Shown here one piece after another: positions 1-11,623 of a stretch of 64,000 bases of DNA. Under the pieces are notes generated by a model that ran no database searches, was not told the DNA's origin, and worked only from the letters and a program-made list of their open reading frames with translations. The position numbers were made by a program, and so were the translations under genes. The stretch spans positions 25,656,303 through 25,720,302 of the forward strand of contig NC_087069.1 of NCBI RefSeq assembly GCF_963678635.1. The letters run 5' to 3'. The stretch's first letter is position 1, and every line of letters begins with the position of its first letter. Source of the stretch: Symsagittifera roscoffensis. Its lineage: Eukaryota; Xenacoelomorpha; Acoela; Convolutidae.

Positions 1-849
1 AAGTTTATTCAACCAAAAGGGTCACCCCTTCGTTTTATTTCACGGCTTCTTATTTTCAATTTTACAAGCCCAACCTTGAAAATTTACTCAAATCTCGGAC
101 AAAAACAGGTGTGAGGTTTGTCATATCCTCAGTATAATAAATGCTCAGTTCTCGGAAAAATTCCCGAGACCCCCCCCTCTAAATGTCAAACTCAGCTGCA
201 AACAACGACTTACCAGTCGATCTGCCGCGAACACAAACCTGTCACGGGCTGTTGTTCTGAAATAAGTGCATATAATAGAGCAGGATTTAAGGTCGTTCAT
301 ACTCTTCAAAAATAAAGAAATGGATATAAATATTGATATTAATAGGTTCTTAAAATCTCACTGGAGATTGTCTTTGTTAAATTAACCTAGCTTTTTAAAT
401 AAATTTTCTAATTCTAAGTTGGCATCACAGTTTTATCGCGGAAGAGGTGATAAATTATGGTATTAATGGTACGCAATTAAAAAAACAAACAGAAATTAAA
501 CAAAAACAAGGTTTTTTTTGTGTGTGGTGTGACAAAGTGAAAGACTAGATTTTTGGTTTTTCCGATATACATAGTGAGAGAAGCATATTGTAAAGCAGTT
601 TTCTTCGAAAAATGACTAATGAAAACAACAAAAAAATATATTTTTTTGGCCATTTTTTAATTTTGCAAACATTTTCAAGATGGCAGAAATTTTTTGCAGA
701 CATTTTTCAGAATGGCGCTTAAAAACTTTGAAAACTAGTTTTACTAGATTTTTCGGGGTTAAATAAGCAAAACTTATTTACTACTGATCTGCGACTATCG
801 CTCTACAAGGAGCCTGCTCGTTAAATCATTGGACGAAAAATCATAAATT

Positions 850-1035
850 TTAAACCGGTTTTTCTCGACACTAGAAATTTTTATGCCGTTCAAATCACGA
901 CTGAATATGCTTTAACATGATACATCACTCAACCCAAACCGATGATTATTTGTGGTACCTAATTTTGTGTGGAAAACCAAACAAAAAACTAAAACATACC
1001 CGAATACAAAGTTCCTCCTCATTTTCAATGGTCGG
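850..1035 (+). repeat. Dispersed repeat D, copy 1
   Basis: This ~185-bp segment runs from the 'tttttctcgacact' motif to 'caatggtcggaacaat'. It recurs in the same order and orientation at 24196-24392 inside GBE1 intron 3. A partial copy lies at about 11950-12015, and apparent inverted copies lie near 2690-2960 and 20100-20270. It has no coding frame. It is a dispersed, presumably non-autonomous repeat of unknown class. Confidence 0.6.
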
Positions 1036-1686
1036 AACAATAACCGAAACAAACCATGAAGGTGTTTATTGAACTGAAGAAGATATAAAACGACAAAACT
1101 TGTGAATTCCAAAAAAGTTTTTATGACGAGCACTTTTTTGACTAAATTAGCCCAGTTTGAAAAAACTGTTTGAATAAGTAATTCATCATTGTGCTGGGAA
1201 AACTGAAAAAAGAAATCCACATTTTGAAACTTAACTTTTACTGTTATAGGAGAACGTAATTGTCTTTTATTTGGTTCATAAAATTAATGTGAACTTCAAA
1301 AACGTTTTGAAGAGATGCCATCTAAATACTATATTGAGCGTGATCAAATTACAAGACAAAAAAACAAGACCTTTATGCAAACTCACTTATTCATTAACAC
1401 TTGTGGAAGACACGAAAAAGGGATATGTTTTCGTTTTTAAATGTTCATTATTTTTTGGGTTTTAATAAAATTTTTACAAAATTTTTACAAAAATTAACAG
1501 TGCGAATCTTCGAATTACAAACCAAACAATGCTGTCTCTTTGAATCTTAACCATAACAAAATTATACTTCGCATTGTCAACCGAATATAAAGCTAAGAAC
1601 TGATTAAATCGAAATATCTCGGAGAATTCACAAACCAGACTTTTGTTAAATAAAATTTAAAAAAGGGAACTAGAATAGAAAACAAA

Positions 1687-2283
1687 TTGAAAGTCAGAAA
1701 CTTTGTTTTCATTATGTTGGCGAATCTTCACATTCACGCAAAATTTTTCTTCGTAAAACTTTTTGCAATTCAAAAACAAGTTATGATTATCACTGTGTTG
1801 ATGAAGCTAACCCAATTTGAGAAAACTGGATCAATGGGTAAAATTTTTATTCCGCTGGGAAATCTGATAATTAAATTCAATTTCCAAAATTGGAAGCCGA
1901 TCACTTTTATCGTGTTTCTTACATTCGATAGTGCAGTTTGCCTTCCTTTTACCAAACGGCGAAAGAGTAAATTTGAGCCTGAATAAATTTCAAGACTTTT
2001 TCCTGAAAAAAAAACAAAAAAACAAATCATCGCGACCTATAGAAGAGTCTGAACTACGTTCATCGAATTAGAAAAACGCCAAGCATGGTCTCGGATGCTA
2101 AGGCTTGATCCTTCGCGACATGGTCCCGTTCCTTACCGCCACACTACTGGACCCACATTTTCATGAAAATTACCTTCATGAATAAATCAAGCTATCAAAT
2201 GATTCAAGTTATTCTGTTAAACTAGTTAACTAGAAAAAAGTCTATATTCCAGTTTGATATCGCTTGCTTCTCGCAAAGGTAAT
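1687..2283 (-). repeat. Composite repeat with degenerate tRNA-like module and terminal hairpin (copy 1)
   Basis: The ~600-bp copy matches 14610-15230 along most of its length, including 'cccaatttgagaaaactgg' near 1809, 'tcatcgaattagaaaaac' near 2060 and a closing hairpin near 2265-2282. On the minus strand a tRNA-like core is visible, with an A-box-like block at about 2131-2146 and a decayed B-box-like block at about 2091-2105. The right end carries the 'gcttgcttctcgcaa' version of the family hairpin. No coding capacity is seen. Confidence 0.6.
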
Positions 2284-3174
2284 AATTTTTAAAACAATGT
2301 TCATTTTGAGAATTACTTTCGGTAAAATCTTTCAAAATTTTAGCAGCTTTCTCGTCATATTTTTAATGACCAGCATATTTTTTCTTTCGAAACACGCGCA
2401 GACCTCCACTTCACCCTAAGCGGATAGTATTTAGACGATTAGTAATTCAATCACAATGATGAACTGATTTCGTCATAATACCTCTATCACCACTCAAAGC
2501 AACGAATAAGTAAAGGAAAAAACTTACAAACATTCATTGATCACAATTTTTGTCCGCTTTATACCTTGTTTCGATGTGTTTTTCGTGTTTACATGCTGTG
2601 AAAATTTGATAATTTCCAAGTTCTAGTAGTTCCGACCGTTGAAAACATAGAGAATGTTTGTTAGTATTTCCATTCAAAATCAGGCACCACGAGTAATCAT
2701 CGGATTGGGTCTAGTGTATCATAGTATATCATATTAAAGCCCTCTCAGACGTGATTCGAACGAGAACGATAGGTTAAAATTTTCAAAAAGCTGTCCCAGT
2801 GCCGAGAAAAATTAGAGTGAAATTTTTGAGATCTAGTCTTTTTCGAGGGAGTAACCCGAACGAGTAACGTTCATCATATAAATATTGATGGATATTCGAA
2901 TTTTCTCAAAACTGAGGCAACGGAAACACGACTGAAACGGTTTCAATATGATACAACACTTGGCCCTCTACGAACTTTAAAATGATAAAAAAAACAAAAA
3001 ACACCCTTAGCCTTAGTTCCTTCCTTTCACTTCGTGAAGTGATCGGAAAACTAAATACCATATGGAGTCATTTTAAATTTTTGCTGAAGTAATATAGCTT
3101 CAAGCAAAAAAGACTAGTCAGAATCTTCTGGGCCAATTTGATAATCTGGTGGTTCTTGCTTGCAATTTGATAAG

Positions 3175-3381
3175 GCGAAGCCTGGAAAAATATGCAATCA
3201 AAAAAGAATAATTATAAATGGGAAAAAACGATAGAAAAACTAAATTTTTTCGATAAAGCGAAGCCTGGAAAGCGAAGCCTGGAAAAGCGAAGCCTGGAAA
3301 AATAAAGCGAAGCCTGGAAAAATATGCAATCAAAAAAGAATAATTATAAATGGGAAAAAACGATAGAAAAACTAAATTTTT
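3175..3381. repeat. Short direct repeat of ~75 bp plus 'gcgaagcctgga' units
   Basis: An identical ~75-bp block at 3175-3249 recurs at 3307-3381, offset 132 bp. Between the copies the 12-mer 'gcgaagcctgga' is repeated several times in tandem. The pattern looks like a local replication-slippage expansion. It has no coding meaning, although it keeps a 121-codon minus-strand frame open by chance. Confidence 0.75.
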
Positions 3382-4879
3382 CAAAGAACACTGAAATAAA
3401 AAAAAACGCTTAAAACAGTCAACTCTTGACAAAATATGCTCTCTGTCAAAACCTCCGAAATATTCAGAGCGTGGGCACCACAAAAATTAATAGTCATCGA
3501 TACTGAACAGTTCGCATCTTCAAAATCGCACGAAAAGCAAGGACCATATTCCAACGGCAAGTACGATAAGAATGAACAAAGATGAGTTGACTAAAATAAA
3601 TCGTCACAAAAATCTTCTTGTTACAAAAAATGAAAGAAAAAAATCGCAAATTAATCTGATGATAAATACTTTATGTTTTTTAATCATTGGGCTTAGCTGC
3701 TAATGCATGGGAGCTTGCCAGGTTTCTTTCTCTCCATTGAACCCAAAATCTCAGATTTGAGTCAGTAGTTTTTGAGAAAAATCAAAAAGTTTGAAAACGG
3801 TCAAAAACTCTAAAATTTGACTTTTCCGAGGGTCATAAGTTACCAAACTTAACTAACTTTAAGCAAAGGTTATCTTTTCGGAAAAAAAAGAAAAATTAAC
3901 ACTAATTATACAAGTGCTTTCACGAAATTCATTGTTATTAAATACACCAAAAACATGACAAAATTAGAGTAGGGAACTAGTCAGACAGATCTAAAGCTGA
4001 CACCAAAAAGTCAAAAAATTTACGTTGATATTGAAAAACCGAACAAACAAAAAATCAATTAGTATAAATCTTACAAGGATCGGGTCTTTTTACTTATTCC
4101 GACCCAAATTCAATATTTCAAATTCTTGAATCGAAACTAATTTGCTTCAATCTGATTGGCTAGAATCAACCAATCAAATTTCAATAGCATCTGAAAATTA
4201 TTGTTCACAATTTGAAGTCGAATTATAATTAAGCCGGATTGGCCTAGAATGAAAAATGTTCCTTAAATTACTCAAAATTATTTCGAAGGTGCTCCAGTGT
4301 TTTACCCAGATTTGAAAAAAAACACAGAAAACAGCTCCAGGGAAACAAATAATCACTTCCGTATCTGCTCAAAACTCGGCCTTGTTAGAAGTCGGCTTAG
4401 AAGTAAGTGATCGCATTTGTATTAACCAAAACAACTAGTGTTATCATTATGCTGTTCTCAGCATGTATACATCGACATATTACATTGACATATTACAAAA
4501 TCGAAAAACTAGGAAAATTGGGCGGAATAAATAAAGAAGACCCCAAGGATCCTTTATACGTCATTGCATGATCGCATGCACTGAGAAAAACATTTACCAT
4601 TCAGAAACTAAACTGACAGAGACCTACTCGAGCAACAAGAGGTTAAAAAATTGGTTACTGGTTAAAACTATTTCAAAGATGGACCGTTTCGGAACAAAAT
4701 TGCCTGAACACAATTGGGACAATTCAAATCGGGAACAAAATTGCCTGCATTTTTAGGAACTCTATAAATGGCTTTAAGAATGCTATAGAGAAGGCAAGTT
4801 TTCATACAAGTCCTTCTGCGGAGCTAAGCAGACAAGAAAAGCAGACAGACAATAATCTAAACTAGCCAAAATTTTCTAA

Positions 4880-4990
4880 TTGCAAAAAACAGCTCTCAAC
4901 TGGAATCGAAATCCCGGGCTTTGTCATCTCAAGTTATTGTTTTACTTCTCCGCCAGATGCTCCGGATGGTTGATTGTAATTGAATTTTTA
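4880..4990 (-). repeat. tRNA-derived SINE-like fragment
   Basis: On the minus strand there is an A-box-like block at about 4952-4967 and a B-box-like block at about 4902-4915 ('ggaatcgaaatccc' read on plus), with tRNA-like spacing. It does not fold into a full tRNA by eye and is probably a tRNA-derived short repeat rather than a gene. Confidence 0.4.
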
Positions 4991-5221
4991 ATTAAAAAGC
5001 GGTAACAAAGCCAAAAATACCTGAGCAGAAACCCTTCATGCTGAAAAAATTCAAAACATCAAGCGATAAAAAGACAAAAAACGAGAAAAAGAAAAAACTT
5101 TTTAACAAATCGAGCTGGTAAGATTAAACCAATGTGAAAAACAAATTTTGATTCGGCCGTATTTCAAAATGCTAAAAACAACGGCAGTCAGAATTTCTTA
5201 CAGCTAAAATAACCGATTCTT

Positions 5222-5514
5222 AGATGTGGCAACTAAGCCGACAAAACATAAGCAGCCAAACAATAGGTCGAATTTTTTTTGATCTGAGATATTTACCGTT
5301 TGAAAAAAAAACTGGTTCTTGTCAGATTCGAACACAGGACTTTTGCCCTCCCAGGCGTATTCGTTACCACAAGGCTAAGTTGCGAGACACTAAACAAATT
5401 GAATTCATTTTGAAGCAAGGTACATCAAGAGTCCAATGAGTCCTCTGGACCAAGTTGTTTACGGGAAAAAAGTCTAGTAGCCGATTGTAATACCCTTGCT
5501 TATCGCAAGGGTAA
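5222..5514 (-). repeat. SINE-like element: tRNA-like core plus terminal hairpin (best copy)
   Basis: This is the clearest copy of the family. The left end is 'gatgtggcaactaagccgac'. On the minus strand an A box (TTAGCCTTGTGGTAACG, 5362-5378) and a B box (TGTTCGAATC, 5325-5334) are well preserved. At the right end, about 5491-5513, 'acccttgc' and 'gcaagggt' form a perfect hairpin around a 'ttatc' loop. Similar full copies lie at 13698-14003 and 16778-17063. The pol III-type internal promoter suggests a tRNA-derived SINE. The hairpin lies upstream of the tRNA part, which is unusual for a SINE. Confidence 0.65.
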
Positions 5515-5795
5515 AAACTTTAGGATAAATTAAATTGATCCTTTGAAAAAAAAAGAAAAATGATACCTAAGCCGGCAACAGGTGAGCCGAAGACCGATTG
5601 AACCGAAAAACTTAAAGTATACAGCAAAAAATCAGTTCAAGCAGGCGCCTTAGCAATACACCAATGCTGCATGAAAAAATCGACACGTCTCAAAATGAAG
5701 CAACAACACTTTCTTGATTTTTAAGAAAAGTTTTGAAGAAAAAAAGTTGTTTACGCAAAACGCAAGTGTTGTTATCAAGTCTCAAGCAAATGTGA

Positions 5796-5801
5796 TTTAT
5801 T
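5796..5801 (-). promoter_or_regulatory. Putative polyadenylation signal of PEX2
   Basis: The minus strand reads AATAAA about 77 nt downstream of the PEX2 stop codon, in an AT-rich stretch. The position is normal for a short 3' UTR. This is inferred from position only. Confidence 0.4.
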
Positions 5802-5877
5802 TTTTACTGGATTTTCCAAAAGAATTGCATAACTAGAAAATTCAAATTCATGTATCCAAATCATAAAGAAATCTATT

Positions 5878-6765
5878 TTACAGCTGATCATACTTCTCAA
5901 TTTCTGACAGACAGATAGCGCAGAAATACAGTTTAGCTTTATCAAATCTCTCGCAAATACAAATATAACAATATACGTGTTTACAAGGCGTCACTTCACA
6001 AGGCATAACTGGATGATGATTACATTCGGGGCAGATTTCATTAACTTCATCGATTCCGGCTTGTTCCTTTTCCTTATCCAGTAATTTCCAGGCCTTGATT
6101 TTAAACTTAGTAAACAATCTTGTTTTCATTATAAGAGGAATCAACACGTACAAAACACGAAATGATAGCTGCCATAACGCATTTCTAGCTATACCTTCAG
6201 AAACGATTCCCAGTTTTTTCTCACGCTGCGTTGAAGCTTTCAGTCCAAATATGAAATCAACAAGTCTTCGATTTCTACCCGTGGCTATAAAGGTCACATC
6301 GTTAATCAAAAGAGCAACACGCAACGCGAGTGCTAAGAGTAAACGCAAATTTTTCATCAAATTTCTTCTATTGGTTGAAAAATTTCGAACGTTTTTGAAA
6401 GCTTTCCAATCAAACTTGGTCGATTCAAAAGGATTCTGGAACATTTCAATCAAATAACTGCACAATGATATTTTAAAAGCCAAACTCGTGTCGATTAATT
6501 TCCCATCTTTGCTTAGAAGCTGAATTGCAAGTAATCGCTGGCCAGGATAACAAGATAACCGACTCAGAGATAAGAAATTAATAAGGAAATTAACTACATA
6601 ATCTATGTTATAATTTTCCCAAGGTTCACTCAAACTGGGAAAATGCTCAAAAATTTCCTTGAATTTTGCTCTTATTGCACCGTATATGACATCGGTTAAC
6701 ACATTTGCGTCCCATTCATCACCTCTTGATGCAGGATACCAAGTAGTGCCTCGAAGCAATTCCAT
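5878..6765 (-). CDS. PEX2: Peroxisome biogenesis factor 2 (RING-type E3 ubiquitin ligase)
   Basis: Intronless frame of 295 codons, ATG at 6765 with an in-frame TAA about 24 nt upstream and stop TAA at 5878. The family forms, with PEX10 and PEX12, the peroxisomal membrane ubiquitin ligase that modifies the import receptor PEX5 for its export and recycling. The C-terminus holds a C3HC4 RING: C245, C248, C261, H263, C266, C269, C282 and C285, with the family-typical PC-x-HVYCYIC core. The N-terminal ~230 residues are the hydrophobic Pex2/Pex10/Pex12 membrane domain, with visible hydrophobic stretches around residues 72-84, 140-160 and 196-212. Length is close to that of other animal PEX2 proteins (about 300). 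PEX10 and PEX12 share the fold, but the short RING at the extreme C-terminus and overall length favour PEX2. Confidence 0.9.
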   Translation of the reverse strand: MELLRGTTWYPASRGDEWDANVLTDVIYGAIRAKFKEIFEHFPSLSEPWENYNIDYVVNFLINFLSLSRLSCYPGQRLLAIQLLSKDGKLIDTSLAFKISLCSYLIEMFQNPFESTKFDWKAFKNVRNFSTNRRNLMKNLRLLLALALRVALLINDVTFIATGRNRRLVDFIFGLKASTQREKKLGIVSEGIARNALWQLSFRVLYVLIPLIMKTRLFTKFKIKAWKLLDKEKEQAGIDEVNEICPECNHHPVMPCEVTPCKHVYCYICICERFDKAKLYFCAICLSEIEKYDQL

Positions 6766-7679
6766 AATTGCAAAGTCTCCGATTGTAAACGTTTAACCTT
6801 TAGGTAGAATGTATTCAACTGTGATCGAAACTTTTAATGCTCTTTCACAATTTGACACATTCTGATAATTGCCTTAATTTTGTTGGATGATGAACAAAAT
6901 GTAATTCAACAATAAATAATTATTGATCTAATTTGAAATTGTAATTTCAAAATAGGCGGAAAAATGAGTCTTACTTGTCTCTGATTTGGGTTTGTAGCTC
7001 TCTCACATTATTCGTAGCCTGTAGAACTTTGATTTTGTTGGAGCAGTCATCTAACTTTCGTTCATCAATCATATGGGATCTTCAAGACAACCACAGCATT
7101 CACATCTTATATTGAGAGTGCGGTTTGTAAGTAGACAACCGCATATTCTCAGTAAGTAGATAAATAACATATTAACCAATCAAAATGGAGATAAGAAAGC
7201 AAACATAAAAAAAAATTTAATTATTTATTTTGCACCTTTGCTTTCCATTCTCGATGCTGATTAGTTAATACAGTAGTTTTCTCCTTACTGCTATGTAACC
7301 TAATAAAAACTTAATGCTTAAAATTGGAAACGGACACATCTATTGGCATGTTAAACTAGGGTAATTTGTCTCTAATTAAGAAAAAATTTGTTTCATAATT
7401 TCGATACGAAAGCGAAGGAACCAAATGCAAAAGCAGACATTTTGAAGCAAAACTAAAAAAAAAACTTAAGGGAATACTAAAAAATTTTAATAATAGGAGA
7501 ACTGACAAAAATAATAGGAAGACAAAAAATTGAAATTAAAATACCATGCAGATTTAAAGGATTTCTTCTCTAGGTCCGTTAAGACAGTAATTTAACGGCA
7601 CCATAAAGTGGTCCCTTGGACAATGAATTCAGCGAAGACCAAGAATTACTACTTTCCACCAACCCGAAAGGGTTAAGTT
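6766..7679. other. Upstream region of PEX2, no gene seen
   Basis: About 0.9 kb of AT-rich sequence with no open frame of interest. It should contain the PEX2 promoter, but I recognise no specific element. It ends where a large direct repeat starts. Confidence 0.5.
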
Positions 7680-8731
7680 GTTGGCAACTAATCTGTACTG
7701 TAGTATATCACTTGCCCCCTTTTTTACTGCTCTTAGGGCAGTCTCGCCCCATTGATACTTTTGCAAGATTTTCCAGTTGTAATTAAATTGAGATGAATTG
7801 AAGTAAAAAAAATAGAAGTATCTGAGTGGCCAGAAAATTTATAAATCTAATCAAAGGAAAGGGTCCACGATTTATCAGAACAATTGCCTAGATGCAATTC
7901 AACTCAACTAAACTATTCTCTTTCTCTAAAGAATCCTAACTAACCGACTACCCCCGATAACTCCTCACAACTACTCAGTTCGACCTGCTAAATTTAATAG
8001 TGTCTCTACGGATAACTATTCCTTTGAGGTAATTTAACTGATCTCGATAACATCAGGAATCATCGTTCTCGACTCTGATGAGAAACAACTATCTGCTCAC
8101 TTCGCAATCTCTCGTCTCGCTAAAGGTGGACTATTTGTTAATCTGTATAATGTTTTTCTATTTGAATTTTAGTTATAGTAAGAGTTAGGATCGTCCTGAA
8201 ATTTACTTTGATACTCCTTACGTAAGGACCAGACTAAATTCTTTAACTGACTCTACTAGTCCTAAATTACAATTTCACCATAGATATCTCCAACTAAGTT
8301 AGGCAAATATCAAGTTTTTAATTAGCCAACCTCCGAAGGTTTTTATCTAACTACCCAGTTAACTTTACGACCTCCCGGGCTATGTGAAGACACTTTTCAT
8401 GGGTCGCTGACTCATTCCAAGCATCTAAAATTCCCAGCTGTTCTCCGTTACAATCCCGACTTTCTAGCTATTAGAGGAATGTAATTCGTTCAATAGGGGT
8501 CCAACTATGCCAAAAAGCTACTCAGGGGAGCTAAGTAAATATCCCGTCCATCCAAGTATTTAAGATACCTACTTACCATGCTATGCTCCTATTACTGCCA
8601 ATATCCTTGGGGACTAAATTTCTTTAGTCTAGTTTGAACTCAATGATTAGCTTATTCTCCAAGCTAAGCTGAACCCAATGTTTGCCAATTCCAATTTAAT
8701 TAGTTCTACTACTTCAATATTGCAATATAAA
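7680..8731. repeat. Repeat B unit P, copy 1 (~1.05 kb)
   Basis: The segment from 'gttggcaacta' to 'ttgcaatataaa' recurs almost base for base at 9007-10061, with only scattered substitutions. It has no long open frame. It does not show obvious terminal inverted repeats. It could be a non-autonomous element or a locally amplified sequence. Confidence 0.8.
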
Positions 8732-8766
8732 GGTGGATTATTTGTTAATAAAGGTGGTCTCACTAA

Positions 8767-9006
8767 AAGTGGACTATTTGTTAATCTGTATAATATTTTT
8801 CTATTTGAATTTTAGTTATAGTAAGAGTTAGGATCGTCCTGAATTTTACTTTGATAATCCTTACGTAAGGACCAGACTAAATTCTTTAACTGACTCTACT
8901 AGTCCTAAATTACAAGTTCACCATAGATATCTCCAACTAAGTTGGGCAAATATCAAGTTTTTAATTAGCCAACCTCCGAAGGTTTTCATCTTACTACCCA
9001 GTTAAC
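8767..9006. repeat. Repeat B, truncated unit
   Basis: A ~240-bp partial copy of the internal part of unit P (compare about 8128-8370 and 9458-9700), starting at 'aagtggactatttgttaatc'. It sits between the two full copies and joins directly to the start of copy 2, as expected from unequal exchange. Confidence 0.75.
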
Positions 9007-10061
9007 GTTGGCAACTATTCTGTACTGTATTATATCACTTGCCCCCTTTTTTACTGCTCTTAGGGCAGTCTCGCCCCATTGATACTTTTGCAAGATTTTC
9101 CAGTTGTAATTAAATTGAGATGAATTGAAGTAAAAAAAATAGAAGTATCTGAGTGGCCAGAAAATAATTTATAAATCTAATCAAAGGAAAGGGTCCGCGA
9201 TTTATCAGAACAATTGCCTAGATGCAATTCAACTCAACTAAACTATTCTCTTTCTCTAAAGAATCCTAACTAACCGACTACCCCCGATAACTCCTCACAA
9301 CTGCTCAGTTCGACCTGCTAAATTTAATAGTGTCTCTACGGATAACTATTCCTTTGAGGTAATTTAACTGATCTCGATAACATCAGGAATCATCGTTCTC
9401 GACTCTGATGAGAAACAACTATCTGCTCACTTCGCAATCTCTCGTCTCGCTAAAGGTGGACTATTTGTTAATCTGTATAATGTTTTTCTATTTGAATTTT
9501 AGTTATAATAAGAGTTAGGATCGTCCTGAAATTTACTTTGATACTCCTTACGTAAGGACCAGACTAAATTCTTTAACTGACTTTACTAGTCCTAAATTAC
9601 AAGTTCACCATAGATATCTCCAACTAAGTTGGGCAAATATCAAGTTTTTAATTAGCCAACCTCCGAAGGTTTTTATCTAACTACCCAGTTAACTTTACGA
9701 CCTCCCGGGCTATGTGAAGACACTTTTCATGGGTCGCTGACTCATTCCAAGCATCTAAAATTCCCAGCTGTTCTCCATTACAATCCCGACTTTCTAGCTA
9801 TTAGAGGAATGTAATTCGTTCAATAGGGGTCCAACTATGCCAAAAAGCTACTCAGGGGAGCTAAGTAAATATCCCGTCCATCCAAGTATTTAAGATACCT
9901 ACTTACCATGCTATGCTCCTATTACTGCCAATATCCTTGGGGACTAAATTTCTTTAGTCTAGTTTGAACTCAATGATTAGCTTATTCTCCAAGCTAAGCT
10001 GAACCCAATGTTTGCCAATTCCAATTTAATTAGTTCTACTACTTCAATATTGCAATATAAA
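9007..10061. repeat. Repeat B unit P, copy 2 (~1.05 kb)
   Basis: Near-identical to 7680-8731. It is followed directly by unit Q, which in turn is followed by a shortened third copy of P. Confidence 0.8.
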
Positions 10062-10508
10062 AGCAATATCTCTTTCAGCTTCTGCTTCAGGTCTCATTAG
10101 GAAAGTTCCCAACCAAATAGAAATAAGGTGATCGATTCCCATTTCCAGGGGTTGGGGCAGGGATTACGCCACTTTACGGTGTTAATCCGGAGGTTTTCGG
10201 TGCAATTATGGTCCTAAACATAAAAAGGTCATTTAAAGGTCACCTCGGGGTCAATCTTTCATCTTCAGGGTCAGAATCCTATGGCGGTCATATTTACGAA
10301 GTTTCATTCATATCCCATTAGTACTTCCCGAGTTAACACATTTTTTAAGTGCATTATCGTTTTTCCCGCGAACAGGCTATAAACACTGGAGGGGGTCGCC
10401 TGAGAAGTTTTGCTCACAAGAGGTCTTTTTCAGGGTTCCTAGCTAGTGCCTATTGCCGCATTAAAATCGATATGCCCTCACTCCTTATGTTGCCCTCACT
10501 CCTTATGG
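10062..10508. repeat. Repeat B unit Q, copy 1 (~0.45 kb)
   Basis: The segment from 'caatatctctttcagcttctg' to the 'ccctcactccttatg' region recurs at 11191-11623 with a few per cent difference. The 93-codon frame starting at 10349 and the 112-codon frame starting at 11508 share N-terminal residues only because of this DNA repeat. Confidence 0.75.
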
Positions 10509-11190
10509 CATCAGGAATCATCGTTCTCGACTCTGATGAGAAACAAATATCTGCTCACTTCGCAATCTCTCGTCTCACTAAAGGTGGACTATTTGTTAAT
10601 CTGTATAATGTTTTTCTATTTGAATTTTAGTTATAGTAAGAGTTAGGATCGTCCTGAATTTTACTTTGATAATCCTTACGTAAGGACCAGACTAAATTCT
10701 TTAACTGACTCTACTAGTCCTAAATTACAAGTTCACCATAGATATCTCCAACTAAGTTGGGCAAATATCAAGTTTTTAATTAGCCAACCTCCGAAGGTTT
10801 TTATCTAACTACCCAGTTAACGTTACGACCTCCCGGACTATGTGAAGACACTTTTCATGGGTCGCTGACTCATTCCAAGCATCTAACATTCCCAGCTGTT
10901 CTCCATTACAATCCCGACTTTCTAGCTATTAGAGGAATGTAAATCGTTCAATAGAGGTCTAACTATGCCAAAAAGCTACTCAGGGGAGCTAAGTAAATAT
11001 CCCGTCCATTCAAATTAATTAGGATACCTACTTACCATGCTATGCTCCTATTACTGCCAATATCCTTGGGGACTAAATTTCTTTAGTCTAGTTTAAACTC
11101 AATGATTAGCTTATTCGCCAAGCTAAGCTGAATCCAATGTTTGTCAATTCCACTTTAATTAGTTCCACTAATTCAATATTGCAATATAAA
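10509..11190. repeat. Repeat B unit P, copy 3 (5'-truncated)
   Basis: The last ~680 bp of unit P, starting at 'catcaggaatcatcgttctc' (matching 8051 and 9381) and ending with 'ttgcaatataaa'. It is somewhat more diverged than copies 1 and 2. Confidence 0.75.
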
Positions 11191-11623
11191 ACCAATATCT
11201 CTTTCAGCTTCTGCTTCAGGTCTCATTAGTAAAGTTCCCAACCAAATAGAAATAAGGTGATCGATTCCCATTTCCAGGGGTTGGGGCAGGGATTACGCCA
11301 CTTAACGGTGTTAATCCGGAGGTTTTCGGTGCAATTATGGTCCTAAACATGAAAAGGTCATTTAAAAGTCACCTCGGGGTCAATCTTTCATCTTCAGGGT
11401 CAGAATCTTATGGCGGTCATATTTACCAAGTTTCATTCATATCCCATTAGTACTTCCCAAGTTGACACATTTTTAACGTCCATTATAGTTTTTCCCGCGA
11501 ACAGGCTATGAACACTGGAGGGGGTCGCCTGAGAAGTTTTGCTCACAAGAGGTCTTTTTCAGGGTTCATATCTAGTGTCTATTGCCGCAATAAAATCGAT
11601 ATGCCCTCACTCCTTATGTTGCA
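11191..11623. repeat. Repeat B unit Q, copy 2
   Basis: Second copy of 10062-10508, offset about 1129 bp. Identity stops after 'ccctcactccttatgttgc'. The sequence beyond, to about 11860, is unique within the window and contains nothing I recognise. Confidence 0.75.

Larger units (their letters stand above)
1..5795. other. AT-rich intergenic DNA with dispersed repeats
   Basis: I see no convincing gene here. Open frames of 60-120 codons (for example 118-315, 912-1220, 1687-1986, 3118-3483, 4568-4756) are low-complexity, match no family I know and several lie inside repeats. The region contains repeat copies listed separately (850-1035, 1687-2283, 3175-3381, 4880-4990, 5222-5514). A fragment at about 3690-3880 resembles the degenerate satellite at 33.5-34.7 kb. 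Confidence 0.6.

Noticed and set aside
3118-3483. 121-codon minus-strand frame with internal repeats
   Set aside because: It is kept open by a duplicated 75-bp block and low-complexity sequence; the repeated peptide is a by-product of DNA slippage.
5325-5378. A functional tRNA gene on the minus strand
   Set aside because: A and B boxes are good, but no complete acceptor stem or convincing cloverleaf is seen and the same unit recurs as a repeat, so it is SINE-like.
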